DNA of 64,000 nt, taken from Pelecanus crispus (Eukaryota; Chordata; Aves; Pelecaniformes; Pelecanidae). The notes beneath the pieces were generated by a model. That model saw nothing but the letters and a program-made list of their open reading frames with translations, was not told the origin of the DNA and ran no database searches. Both the position numbers and the translations under genes were made by a program. Numbering within the stretch: the stretch's first letter is position 1; each line of letters opens with the position of its first letter. The stretch is taken from NCBI RefSeq assembly GCF_030463565.1, contig NC_134652.1, positions 12,501,397 to 12,565,396 of the forward strand. Reading direction: 5' to 3'. This document shows positions 10,650 to 22,717 of this stretch, piece after piece.

Positions 10650-11096
10650 GCCAGGTAAGAGGCCTTATGAGGAGCAGCTGAGGGAACTGGGGCTGTTTAG
10701 CCTGGAGAAGAGCAGGCTGAGGGGAGACCTTATCGCTCTCTACAGCTACCTGAAAGGAGGGTGTAGTGAGGGGGGTGTTGGTCTCTTCTCCCAAGTAGTT
10801 AGCGATAGGACGAGAGGAAATGGGCTCAAGCTGCACCAGGGGAGGTTTAGATTGGAAATTAGGAAAAATTTCTTTACGGAAAAGGTGGTCAAGAATTGGA
10901 ACAGGCTGCCCAGAGAGGTGGTGGAGTCACCATCCCTGGAAGCGTTCAAAAAACGGGTAGATGTGGCACTTCGGGACATGGTTTAGTCTGGTCTACCCTT
11001 GATTGGCTTAGACTAGACTTGGTAGTGTAGGTTAATGGTTGGACTGGATGATCTTAAAGGTCTTTTCCAACCTAAACGATTCTATGATTCTATGAT
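10650..11096 (+). mobile_element. CR1 LINE, 5'-truncated, copy A
   Basis: The 3' end of a chicken-repeat-1 type LINE. It holds the last ~110 codons of the reverse transcriptase ORF, with the recognisable C-terminal run from [13 protein letters not shown] through [16 protein letters not shown] to a stop at 10984-10986. A short 3' UTR follows, ending in the diagnostic tail attctatgattctatgat at 11079-11096. The remaining frame is intact but the element lacks its ORF1, endonuclease and most of the polymerase, so it cannot move itself. It is about 96% identical by eye to copy B on the opposite strand. Confidence 0.95.
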
Positions 11097-14000
11097 AAGA
11101 GGTAAGATTGCCGGAGTGCTTTTGTTTTACAGTGCTCCATAACACAGCAAGCTGCGGGTTTAGGTGCAGAGCTGCCCGGCGGTGGGAGTTGCCATGAGAA
11201 ACCCCCAGGACAGAGAGCGAGCATCCCGCTCGGCTCTGCAGCGGGTATCTCGTGCGTGTGTGCCGTGCCCTTGTTGGGCCGAACGGTGAGAAACAGCCGC
11301 CGCTCTGAGCGCGAACGGCGAGTCCCCTTTGGTGGGTGTATTTTGACGCTGTCCTGGTGGTGTCACGCGCTCACAGCCGCTATTTCCCCGCATCGCAGGT
11401 GTTACCTGTTCACTTTGTCCCAGTGGCAGCACCAGTGTAAATCACCCCCTGGACAGACCTGGCAGGGTGTGGAGAGGGTTTGAAAGGGTGGGTGCCAGGA
11501 CAACTCTGGATTTCGGTCTGCAAAGGCTCCTGGAAGCACCTGCTCTTTCTCCTTTCCAGGTAATCCCATTGTAATCCTTTTATAAAATTTCACCTGCCTT
11601 TAAAAGTCTGCTGCTGCCCTTTTGGAAGGACGAACCTGTTTTTCCAAGCGATAATTGCGCTGCCCATCTGCCAAGGGCAGGCATTTGTCACTGCACGAGA
11701 GTGATATCAAGATATTAAAAAATTGTTTGGAGGGCTATCATATATCTTTTTTTTTTTTTTTTATGTACACAGTTGTTGTTGTGGTGATGGCCTAGAGCTG
11801 GTCAGGAGCAGTTGTACCCGGGAGGGGGAGCAGATCTCTGACAGATCCTGGGTGGCTCCTAAAGGCTCAGATTTACTGTTGGACTTGGGAATTTTATAAG
11901 CTCAGGCCCGAGCCAAGAAGCTGCTGCTGCTGCTCCTACCAGGATGGCTATTCTAGCAGCGCTAGTGGGCACCGTTAGCACTTGCAGCCCCTTTGGGTGC
12001 CCATGTGGGATGCCCAGCAGTGCCCAGCAACTGCTGTGTGCGGGTCAGGGTCTTCCCACACCACCACCTTCACTGGGACACGCTGTGGGTTGCAGCAGGG
12101 AAGCAGAAAGCCTCCATCCCTGCTAAGAAGCATGGCCACGAGGAAGAGCATTTTCTTTTTCAGCATGTCTTCTCCCACTCTGATAGCAGCCTTTTCACTT
12201 CCAAATATCCAGGCGCTCATTTGTTCTTTTGCAACCTGGTTTGCAAAAAAATCAGCCCCTGGACTTGGCACTCAGCGCGGTGTGTCAGACCGCAGGGGCT
12301 CGCTTTGCGGATGAGCTCCGTCCCAGGAGATGTGTTTCTAGCGTTGCTCTTTGTGGTCAGCCAAGTGGGCCCAGCCCGACGGCGAGCACAGGTGGTGCCC
12401 GGCTCCTCACCCAGGTGCGCAGGCACGATTTCATCGGGGTACAGAAATCTGCCAGCACAGAGCAATGCACAGAGGTCACTCAAATCTTGTGTATCATCTT
12501 TTCGGTGTCCCATCTTTGTTGGAGACAATTCATGATTTTGCTAAGGCCACCACTGAAAGTCTTGTGCATCATCACGTGGTCTCTATACGGTAGCCAAAAC
12601 CAGCCTTGGGGTCTGGCTGCCGACAGGTTTGGGCTTTAGGGGGTCAGGGAAGAAGTGGTTACCAGCAGTGGGCTTCCGCGCCAGCCTCTGTCCCCTGTGT
12701 GCCCACAGCACATCCACCAAACAGCGCCCGAGCCCCCGGGTGCGGGTGCGATGGTCCATCAAAGCACCAGCATTTCTCCAGATGTTGGGGACCCGGCCAG
12801 CTCTCGGACGCTTCCCAGCGCTCCCTCTTTCCTGCTGACACTCATTCCGTCAGTGGGTTATTTATGGGGAAGAATCCAGTGTTACTGATCAAATATTTCC
12901 CTTGTTCAAAGAAAAAAGGGAAAAGGCTCATGGCAAGAAAAAAGAATTGAGAAGAGGTTTAAATCAGACTTTTTTTTTCAGTTTTTCAAAGCACAGATAA
13001 ACCTCATGGGCCATCAAACACCTATCCTCATTTTGAAGAGGAAAGGCAGAAGAGGAGGAATGTTGCTATTTTCATTTCCTCTACGATATTCATCTGATTT
13101 GTTTCAAACTTTTAGATGAAAGTTTCGAGTTCAACCCACAGATTTTGCAAGGAGTCAGCCAGGAAGTTTTGCGGGCAACGTTTTAATGGCCTGTGAGTTT
13201 CTGCTGCTGAGCACCCTCCACTAGCCAGCAACTCCTGAACTGAACTCTCGCCGGCATGGGCTACCGGCTCTCCTGCCAGGCCCTCGGCTGCCGCCCGCTA
13301 TTGCCGCCGGCTGTCCCCGGTCCCGAGGCGCGAGACGGGGCCGGCATCTGCCGCAGGGCCACAGGCAGGTGGATGTTTGCAGCCAAGGGTTGTGTCTCTC
13401 CTTAGAGACGCTGCCACAGCCTGCGTCTCCCTTGGCCAGACCCGGAGCGGGGGGGATGCATCCAGCCCTCTGTTACGAAGCCATCGTTACAATGACCTTT
13501 CGCTTCCCCAGTTGCTCCCTAAATTTAAACACGAGATCGGAATGCATTAGCGGTGCCGCAGGAGAAGGACAGCTGTCAGCGTTTCGGGTGCCTGCTCCAG
13601 CAGCCCTTAGTGGGGCTGCTCCCTGGCCCGTGAGCGGTCCCGGCGGCTCTTAGCTGGCTTCGGGGAAGCGCCGTGGGTTTGCTGCGGGGGTCTCGTGCCG
13701 CCCGACGCTGCAGTGGGCACAGCAGGCAGCGGGGAGGGTGCGTCGCCTTCGCGGTCTGTCGTCTGATGCTCTTTTTTGTGTGTGCGTGCTAGAAATAACC
13801 GAGCTAGAAATGGTGGTGATGTTCCCTCTTGCCTGCTCCTGTCTCGCCCAGCCATGCTGTTTCTCTCAGATCCATTTATGCTGCTATTATTTACAGTTTC
13901 ATCCTTCTAGTACCTCTAAAGCTCCTACTTCATTTCCTTTGAAATCCCTCCTTGCAAGCTACCTGTGTGGTGCCTCCCGATCTCCTCTGGCATTCATTAA

Positions 14001-16180
14001 GCAAACCTGAGCTATGAGCTCTCCTTTCACAATAAGCATTTTTTTATTCCCCCCCAGCCTCCTAATTGCCCTCCTCGCTCTCCACCTTTGTAACTGTAAG
14101 TTTGCTGTCTCAGAGGCTGTGAGCTGGCACGAGCTCTTCTTGGCTCTTACTAGTTCTTTGCCGTTCATGCTTGGCCTTTCACTGGAGTTGCTACGCAGTA
14201 CTGATATAAAAATAATAAAGAATTTTTTCTTGCCCACCCTTAAGGGAAAGCACGCATATGGTCTAAAATTGTGTTGTGCCAGCAGAAAAAAAGCACATCT
14301 CTTGGTGGGTGGATTCACTGCTGAATATTCCTGGCAGGTCTGGGTGTCTCCATAAGGGGTGGATGGGATCTACCGAGGTGGGTGGGAGGAGGGGCGTGGA
14401 GAAAGGCCTGAGAGGGTGTCCCTGGTGAAATGGGCCAAGTGGACGATCTCGTTCTCTGGATGCTGAACTGAAAACTTTCACCACTCCTAGGAATACACCG
14501 CTTGATCCTCGAGTCTAGGCTTGCGGATAAAGAGAAGGTCATTTGACAATGCTCCAGCCAGGAAGGACTTGCAATATTTGCCATGTGCAATTTTGCATGC
14601 TCTGCCTTTGGGTTTTAATGTTAAACTCAATATCTGTGACATCCAACACATCGCTGAGATTCGTGCTTTCTGGGCCGGGGCCGAGGGGCCGGTAGGACAA
14701 GCCCTGCAGGATGCACTGGGGGAAGAGCATGGGAAGAGGGACCCGCACCTCCCAGCAGATGGTAGTTTGAGTCCCCTCTCGCTTTTGAATACCTGGTGTC
14801 CCTCCCCCCAGCTGGCCTTCTAACTGATTTCATAGCAAACAACCTCCTGATCCCCCTGTGTTTTGATGCATTAGCTCAGGACGGGCTTCCCGAGGTGCTG
14901 ACAGCTATGAAACCATGCGTCCCCGGGACCATGCACAAATTTTAGCTGCTCGGGTGCCTCATTTTTCCATTTCACCCACCCGTGTCTCGTGTCTCGGCAA
15001 CCTAGCTGCAGAAAATAAAGCCTAGAGGAAGAGAAGGGCAGTGGCTTTACGAGGAGAGATGTCCTGGGAGGTTTCCAGCCATTCTCCCACGGGATGACGG
15101 AGCGCGTGGAAATGATGCACAGGGGTTCGGAGGGACGGGGCATTGGTTCCTCCCTCCCCAGGGCCGTCTCTTCAGCAATACCTTATTTCTGCTTTGCCAA
15201 AGCGCTCAGAACTTGGACTCATCACACAGTCTGTACAAAGAGGAGATCCCGGTGGATGCACAGACGAGTTAGTTCCCTCGGCTTTCGTGGCTACACTGGG
15301 CTTTGTAATAGCTGGGGCTGGCGTTAAGGTGGGGAAATCCATCAGGGCACAGCGCACACTTGGCTCCAGTAATGGTAGCAGCAAAATAACAGTGAAAAAT
15401 TACCCACTGCCCTTCAAAGAGGCTCCCCAGTTATTCTGAATAAAAGGATGGATAAAGGTTTAATTTAAAAAATTAATTAAACTTTAGAAAAAAATATCAT
15501 GTGCTAAAGGGGTCATGCCCAGACCTGGTGTTATTGCTCGCCTGCAGCCAGGAGAAGGGGTCAGTGCCCAGGGAAAGACTTCAGGAGCCTGATGGGCACA
15601 GGCTGCTGGGGTGGTTTTGGGGGCTGGGGGGACACAAGGATGCTGCTTTTGGCCCTACTGCCAGGCCACAGTGGGTAGGGGGAAGCAGCCCCCGGCCATG
15701 GTGGCAGCAACACCGGAGACCAGCTGGGGCAGGGAGCACGCGGCTCAGAGGTGACAGCGCTTTTGGGAGGAGCTCCGCTTCGGGAGGAACCTGGGGAGCA
15801 GCCCGTGCCACCAGCCACCGCCTCTGCCGGGTTAGCATGGGAGCGATGCGTTGAGAGACAACTCGTGAGTCTCGCAGTGTAATTACGGTTGCCTAATGAT
15901 TTCCTTCATTTCTCACCAGCACCTCCCTCCAACACCTCCGTGGCCTGCGGCACGGCTCGCTGTGCCTCTGCGGGGCACTGGCAGGCAGGGTTTGACCCCA
16001 GGAGCTGATGCAGGAGGGTTTCCTGGCACATCCCAAGAACAGAAAAAGCACGGCAGCATGTGGATGCAGTTTTGCTCATCTTTATTTGCTTGACATAATA
16101 TTAAAATACAAACAGACCGTCCCCGCTGCTACTCAGAGCACCTGGTGCCGTAAAGGGAGGGCGAAACCGGAGGGATTCTG
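11097..16180. other. Intergenic, no gene recognised
   Basis: Mixed GC sequence with no open frame resembling a known protein. It holds short homopolymers (for example T16 near 11749-11763), a small ctg run near 11919-11936, and a CpG-richer patch near 13250-13350 whose frames are not convincing. Nothing else was seen. Confidence 0.5.
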
Positions 16181-16260
16181 CTGGGTCATTTAGTCCAACT
16201 CCTGCTATTCTGAGCAGCCACGCCATATAATCCCTGGCACAAATTTCCCAGCCTCCCAGC
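16181..16260 (-). repeat. Possible old CR1 fragment
   Basis: The text gggtcatttagtccaactcc followed by a gagcagccac block resembles the reverse complement of the conserved 3' region of older CR1 copies (ggtcatctagtccaacccc). It lacks the octamer tail. It is short and diverged, so the call is weak. Confidence 0.35.
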
Positions 16261-19200
16261 AGCCCCCACCAGTTAATACCCATTTGTTCGTGTGCCAACA
16301 TTAGCTACGGTTTAAAAGCTATTCTCTCTCCCCAGTATTTCCCTGGGGCTTCCCACTCTCGCTGTAACTAAGGAGAAGGATCGTGCATCCTCCAGGTTGA
16401 TCCCGCCCGGCATCCCCGCCTTCGCCCCAGGCACGGCTGACCATTGCGCCGGCACCGCTGGCAAGTTGCGGCATCTCGGCTCCCGCTTTGCCGCCCACAG
16501 CCATGCCGCGCGGATGGCTTCTGATTTCTTTCCGCTCAACTGAGATCCCCGCACCTTACACCCACCGTACGGCAGCAAACCCCGCTGCTCCCAGTCCCGA
16601 CTCCCGTTTTGTGCGGGTCCCGGCTCCACCGAGCGGGGGGGATGGCGTCCCCAGCCCCGCCGCTCCCCTTGGCCAGCGCGTTACCCATGCTGCATCTCAT
16701 TTACTAATCCTCACTTGCTCCCGTTCCACTCACTTGATCTGTTGCATCGCTTGGCCTAGAAAAGTCACTGGTTGTAAAGGAAAAAAATCAGTGTGACCTG
16801 TTCATTGCACTTTTAACCCTTTCCCCATCCTTTCCAGGCCCTAACTGTTGTTTCCTCCAGAACCCCAGGTGCTGTAGGATCCCCCAAAGAGCAAACTGCC
16901 TGCAGAGCAAAAACCAAATAAAATGCCTTGCGATGCCCCCGCTGCCCCCAGCCCGACGTGCAGGACAGGAGCGAGTGGCTGCGGGCCCCTGGCAGGGCCG
17001 GCCGGGCAGCACCGTCGGCAGGAACATGCTTCAGAACTTGCAAAACACTCTACAAACCTGCGGGTGTTGACTCTCAGAAAGCCGGCAACAGAGAGGAATA
17101 CAAATTATTCTATTTTCATACTGCTGAACTCGCTGGTGGATGACTTGGTCCACACCAGCCAGCTTAAATCCGCGGCTGCGATGAGACTCCGACACCAATG
17201 TTCCCATCCCCTGCTCCAGCTGCCTGACCGCTTCGCCACGAGCATCGCTTTGGCGGCGCTTAAAGACGCTGTTTGCAAAGGTACCCCTCTAAATCCACCC
17301 AGCAGCGCTCTCGGCACCTGCAGGAAGGCAATCTCCGAGATCCTGGTTCAAACCTCCCCGTGTTTATTTGTCTAACACCCAGAAAACACTCCAGCCCGCA
17401 GCGAGATGGTCCCATCCCTCAGAGCACTCACAGCCTCCGGGGAGCGGAGAGAAAAGGGTTTATTGGGGTGCCTGGGATCAGCAACAGGATTCGTTGCCTT
17501 CAAGACGCTTGGCGTGATTCAGTGTTGGAGGCTGAGGGAGGGAGATGTGAACGTGCTGCGGGTCGTGGCGCGTGAAGCGGGATGGGGACAGAAATCCTGC
17601 CGGGGGACGGGGCGGGAGGCCGGCGGGGGGACGGCACCCGCACAGGCTCGGTGCTGGGAGCCGGGGCACACGGGCGCTGAAGAAGGCGCCGTAGAAAACC
17701 GGGGTTGATTTGATGGGCAACCGAGCTGAAGCACTAAATCTTACGGGGGCGGGCAGGACGTGGCCACCCGGCGCCGCTGCCAGCAGGAGCAGCCCGCGGG
17801 GCTGGGAAGCAGCCGGAGAAAGGCAGCGATGGAGGGCGAAAGCGGAGTCAGTCCTGCGGCCACCGGTGAGCCGACGCGGCACTGCGCAGGACGGGCATCG
17901 CCGGCTGTTTGGGCTGAAGTCAAACCAGCGAAAACTCACTGGATCCAGGCGTCACGCACGCCCGCTCCCTGCCGAACCCTGCCCTGCGCGGGTTTCACCC
18001 AGCCGGGCAGCCAGACACAGTGGAGGTTAGAGCAAAGACATAAATAAAAAGGTTAATATTTTCCACCCGTCTCTCCCAGCTGCCATGCAGATTGCAGCTG
18101 TTTCTCCCCAGTCACGTTGGCCGCAATACTCGTTGGGTTGGTATTTAATTGCCTCTCCCTAACAACGCATTAGGCAGGGTGTAATTTGCCAGCGCTGGTC
18201 AAACAATAAAGATAAACCCGGTTTGCACACAAAGGCAGCGGAGCGGGGAAACTCCGCCGCCTGATCCTGCTCCCCTTCGGAACGGGTGGCTCCAGACGTG
18301 GGCGGGATGCGACGCGAGGGGCGGCTCGGCCTTCGGGAGGAAGAAGGAAAATGGCAAATAGCCGGAGACGCCCGCTCGCGCTGCGGCGAGCCGGGTGAAG
18401 CCCTAAGTGCCCCCAGCGTCACCAGGGCTGGGCCGCCGCGCGCCGGCTCAGGGGCTTGCCACGCGTTCTTACAGCTCAGTGCACCCCTTTTCCTGGGCTT
18501 TTCCCTGAATTTAAGGTGTAAAGATACTTTAAGATCTCTCTCTGGGCTATTTTTTAACCTTAGTGGTGTGAGCACGTATATGGGAGATGGCAGCTTTGCT
18601 CTCATTTGGAAATTGCCCAGCTGATTAAGCGCCCAACAGGTCTTTACCTTAGGAGCCATACGCCGACGCAGGCCCTTGGTGGGTTTTGTGACCTTGGCTT
18701 CAGCAGAAGCAGGTAAAAAAGGAAGAAAAAAGGGAAAGCTTCATCCCGCAGCCACAACTTCTCACCCCGGCTCTGCAGCACGGTGATGCTCAGAGCACCT
18801 CTGCCCTCCCCGGCTCCCCTTGCACCCCAGGCTCCGGCTGGGGGAGAGAGATTTCACCCAGGTGCTATAAATAAACAAGAAGGAGAGAGCTGAGAATTAG
18901 CCTGCCTTCGCAATGCGAGCACTGAAAGAGCAAAATACACCCTTCCTTGTACTTGGCCCAGGGCACAGACCGGTGTTTACGACTGTGTCTAACACAGCCA
19001 CGTATTATAAAAAAAGATTGAAAAGGGGCAATCCCCAATATTGATACAAAGAGAAGGGCAGTTACACAGATCATGGGTGGATTTTAGTGTTCCTTAAATA
19101 TTTACACAAACTACGCTGTTAGTCAGAGTCGCTTTTAAAGGACTGCACATTTCCAGCACGCAGTGAGCTTTAAAATGCTGAGAAATGAAGTATCGCCATT

Positions 19201-19941
19201 GAAATTAATTGGGGAATCACCTGGTTTTGGACACCCCAAGTATTTTTAGGATGGTGGGTGCATGATCCTGCCTGCGCAGCTGTGACTCCCGTGGGTCACC
19301 GGGCTCCCGCATCCCATCCCTGGACCGCTCAGCATCCTCCTCCCGTCGCTAACACACCACACGCATGCGGTGAAACCAGCTGCTTCGTCACCAAGTTGTA
19401 CATTAACGCCCACACCTGCAACGTGGGGTAATTCATGGGAAACTGTCAGATAACCCCGTCCCGGCGCCCGGCATCCTGGCACCTGGTACCCGGCACCCAG
19501 GGTGCGCCCGGGCGCAGGGGACGCCACCGACGCCTCTTCGGGCACAAGCTGGGAGGAAGCAAACAACCAACAACAAAAAAGGGGCCGTTTGTTTGAAGCT
19601 CTCTGGAACAGGAGGAAATCAAGGGCGCGTCAATATGGAAAAGCACAAAGCCAGCAGGGAAACGGGGTTTATTTATAAACTTCTAGAGGACGGCTGCGAA
19701 CAATGGGGTGGGCGTTTTTTATCCCACCCAGAAATGGAAAAGGAGTCTGGGTCCATCTGCCGCTGGCGCGGCGGGACAGGTTTGCTGGGGAGCCCCAGCT
19801 AAGCTCAGCCCGCGGGATGTGGGGGGTCTCCAGGGTCCGGCTGGATGTCCAGAGCCGTACCCTCGGCGGGCAGGCACGGGATGCTGGCCGGCTTCCTCCA
19901 AAGCTCCACTGCACCAAACGCTCTGCGCTGGTAATGGTAAA
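16261..19941. other. Intergenic, no gene recognised
   Basis: GC-rich to mid-GC non-coding DNA. CpG-rich patches occur at about 17560-18000 and 18240-18460, too diffuse to call promoters. The AT-richer stretch at 18030-18200 between them, with an attgcagctg box and a tatttaattgcc box, looks more like an enhancer-type sequence than a gene. No RNA gene was recognised. Confidence 0.5.
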
Positions 19942-19946
19942 TGCAC
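19942..19946 (+). repeat. Target-site duplication, left (tgcac)
   Basis: Five bases tgcac directly before the LTR start. They are repeated exactly after the LTR end at 20525-20529, as expected of retroviral integration. Confidence 0.85.
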
Positions 19947-20524
19947 TGTCCTGGTTTCAGCTGGGATAGAGTTAATTTTCTTCCTAGTAGCAGGCATAGT
20001 GCTGTGTTTTGGATTTAGTAGGAGAAGAATGTTGATAACACGCTGATGGTTTAGTTGTTGCTGAGTACTGCTTATGCTAGTCAAGGACTTTTCAGCTTCC
20101 CATGCTCTGCCAGGTGCACAAGAAACTGGGAGGGGGCACAGCCAGAATAGTTGACCCAAACTGCCCAAAGGGCTATTCCATACCATATGGTGTCATGCTC
20201 AGTATAGAAACTGGGGGGGGGGGTTGGCCAGAGAGCAGTGATCGCTGCTCGGGAGCTGTCTGGGTATCGGTGGGCGGGTGGTGAGCAATTGCATTGTGCG
20301 TCACTTGCTTTGTATATTGTTATTATTATTATCATTATTATATTATTACCATTATTATATTATTATCATTTTACCTTATTTGAATTCTTAAACTGTTCTT
20401 ATCTCACCCCAGGAGTGTTTCTCACTCTTACTCCTCCGATTCTCTCCCCCATCCCATCGGGGCAGGGGGGAGCGAGCGAGCGGCTGCGTGGTGCTGAGTT
20501 GCCGGCTGGGGCTAAACCACGACA
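19947..20524 (+). mobile_element. Solo LTR of an avian ERVL-like endogenous retrovirus
   Basis: A 578-base LTR that starts TGTCCTGG, ends CACGACA, and is bounded by matching five-base duplications. The 5-bp duplication and the sequence fit the class III (ERVL-like) LTRs widespread in neoavian genomes; the exact subfamily is not asserted. A tatagaaac TATA-like box lies near 20197, followed by a G10 run at 20213-20222. An att-rich microsatellite at 20318-20372 precedes the downstream third. No gag, pol or env sequence is attached, so this is a solo LTR left by recombination between two LTRs. It is non-coding. Confidence 0.92.
20318..20372 (+). repeat. ATT microsatellite inside the LTR
   Basis: Interrupted att/atc trinucleotide repeat within the LTR, in the position where related LTRs also carry one. 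Its length is likely to vary between copies. Confidence 0.9.
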
Positions 20525-20529
20525 TGCAC
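20525..20529 (+). repeat. Target-site duplication, right (tgcac)
   Basis: Exact repeat of the five bases at 19942-19946. It fixes the right boundary of the LTR. Confidence 0.85.
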
Positions 20530-22303
20530 CCAGAGTGCGTTTCCTCCCCGGGGGGGACGGGAGCACCCACCGGCGGGCAGTTCTGGGGGCAGGTGCCCCT
20601 GTCCCCACGCAGCAGCCGCCCTGAGCACGTTTCGGAGCAGGCGACACACGGCCAACCTCGCTGCCGCTCATCGGGTGTCCCGCAGCTGCTTGTAACCTAC
20701 TGCACATCCTCTAGTGTTTCTAGTGATTTTTCTCTTGTATGCAGGGAGCGTACAGGTAAGCCACGGCCAGCGGGAAGTCGCACCCGGTGGTGTTTCCCGA
20801 GCGCGGGATCAGAGCAGGAGCGGGCAGAAGTTCAGCTCCTGTACGCCACGCTCCCGGCCAAGGGGCCCTTCGCCTCTCCACCCGTCCTCTGCAATATTTC
20901 CAAACGAGCCCAGGAGACGCGGTCAGCCACCCCGGCTCACAGCATGCTCTCCTGTGCAAAGGTTAAGCCATGGTGGATGGTAAATTAAAGAGCACCCCAT
21001 CAAACCCCCATGAATGAATTTGATCATCATCTCAGTCCTGCCTTAGCCTTCCCTCCCTAGTCAGAAGGAACATCAGCAAGTTTTTCAATCAAAACATTTT
21101 TGGAAAAGCACCCTCCCCAACTATTTAAGCTGGGGTTGTCCCTCCCTGTCGCCCTTGCTGCTGCTCAGCCCTCGGACAGAAGCCAAAGCAGGCGCCGAAC
21201 CTGAGCCCCCTGCCCCGGAGCCCTGGGGACAGGGGCTGGCAGCACCAGGGTCAGACCCGGTCGAGGTTTAAGTGCTCCCTGGAGGGTGGCGGACTGGGCT
21301 TTAGGGACAAGAGGGGCATGGCTGAACCCCGGCAAATCGGTTAACCGGTGTTTAAGGCCACGTGGTAAAGCCAAGTGCTCGCCTAAGAGCCCTGCAGAGC
21401 CAGGCCCAAGCAAAGCAAGTTTGTGACTGCAGCTCCCTGCTGCCCAGGGCAATTTTATACACATATAAAAATTAAATCTATGTTACAGGGAAATTCTTCT
21501 ACAGACTCTCCTTGCTTTAAAAATGTTTGGTCTTTTTTTTTTTTAATATGACGTTTGCACATTTTTTTACCCCAGCAGAGATGGCTGAGGAAGACAGCAA
21601 TCCTGGAAAACATGAAATGAAAAATGGAAACGACAAAGATGTTTTTGCCGAGAACAAATACATACATGCATATACATGTATACACCCACCACCATAACCC
21701 CACACTCCCATTTTTCCTATCCACATTAAACGCTCCCTCTGATGCTTGCAGCCGCCTGCAGCGTTAATGAGAGCGGCAAGGTAACTCACAGAGACCGGGG
21801 ACAGACACCGCGCCAACGGAGGAGCCATGGGATGAAAGGAGCTGTCAGGAACTTGGCGTTATCCCTGCTGCCCCGCAAGCGCAGCACCCGGCATCGCCGT
21901 ACCCCGGCTCTGGATCCCGGCTCTCTGGCGAGGCCGGCGGCTGGTGGGGAGGAGCATCCACCCCGGCTGCGGGAGCTGGAGCGCCGGAGCGGCCGTCCCA
22001 GCCCCTGGCTACAGCCTGGCAGCACTTCGGCTAACGCGGGAGCTGAGAGGTGCTGCCATTCCTTTGGGACTGGGGGACTCGCAACGCCTAATCCTAAAAT
22101 CAATTCGTAATCACTTCTATCAAATTAGAGGCAGCTGTCAAAAATGGCACTGCATGCGCGTGTTCCTTGAAGAGCCCAGCTGGCTTCACACAGCAAAAGC
22201 ATTTAATCCATATGCTGGGCGCAGGCTGACGTGCGGGAACGCGCTGCACATACCAGACCTTCTTCTTTCTCCTTATGGTAATATGTCCCACTTAATCTAA
22301 ATG
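20530..22303. other. Intergenic, no gene recognised
   Basis: Non-coding sequence between the solo LTR and CR1 copy B. A T12 run lies near 21533 and a tatacatgtata-type run near 21660-21690. The 22080-22220 stretch is balanced in composition and rich in taat and cagctg cores, which could mark an enhancer, but this is only an impression. Confidence 0.5.
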
Positions 22304-22717
22304 TTCATAGAATCATAGAATTGTTTAGGTTGGAAAAGACCTTTAAGATCATCCACTCCAACCATTAACCTACACTACCAAGTCTACTCTAAACCAATCA
22401 AGGGTAGACTAGACTAAACCATGTCCCAAAGTGCCACGTCTGCCCGTTTTTTGAACGCTTCCAGGGATGGTGACTCCACCACCTCTCTGGGCAGCCTGTT
22501 CCAATGCTTGACCACCCTTTCCGTAAAGAAATTTTTCCTAATATCCAATCTAAACCTCCCCTGGTGCAGCTTGAGCCCATTTCCTCTCGTCCTATCGCTA
22601 ACTACGTGGGAGAAGAGACCAACACCCCCCTCACTACACCCTCCTTTCAGGGAGTTGTAGAGAGCGATAAGGTCTCCCCTCAGCCTCCTCTTCTCCAGGC
22701 TAAACAGCCCCAGTTTA
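22304..22717 (-). mobile_element. CR1 LINE, 5'-truncated, copy B
   Basis: The reverse complement of nearly the same CR1 segment as copy A. The octamer tail lies at 22304-22320 and the truncation point is near 22717 (aaactggggctg). About 17 differences from copy A over ~415 bases were counted by eye. The reading frame of the reverse transcriptase C-terminus is still traceable on the minus strand. The plus-strand open frames over this region are antisense shadows. Confidence 0.95.

Noticed and set aside
8348-21364. Several CACGTG E-boxes (about 8348, 10469, 12573, 21359) as a MXI1 autoregulatory set
   Set aside because: The density is no higher than expected for a six-base palindrome in this length of DNA.
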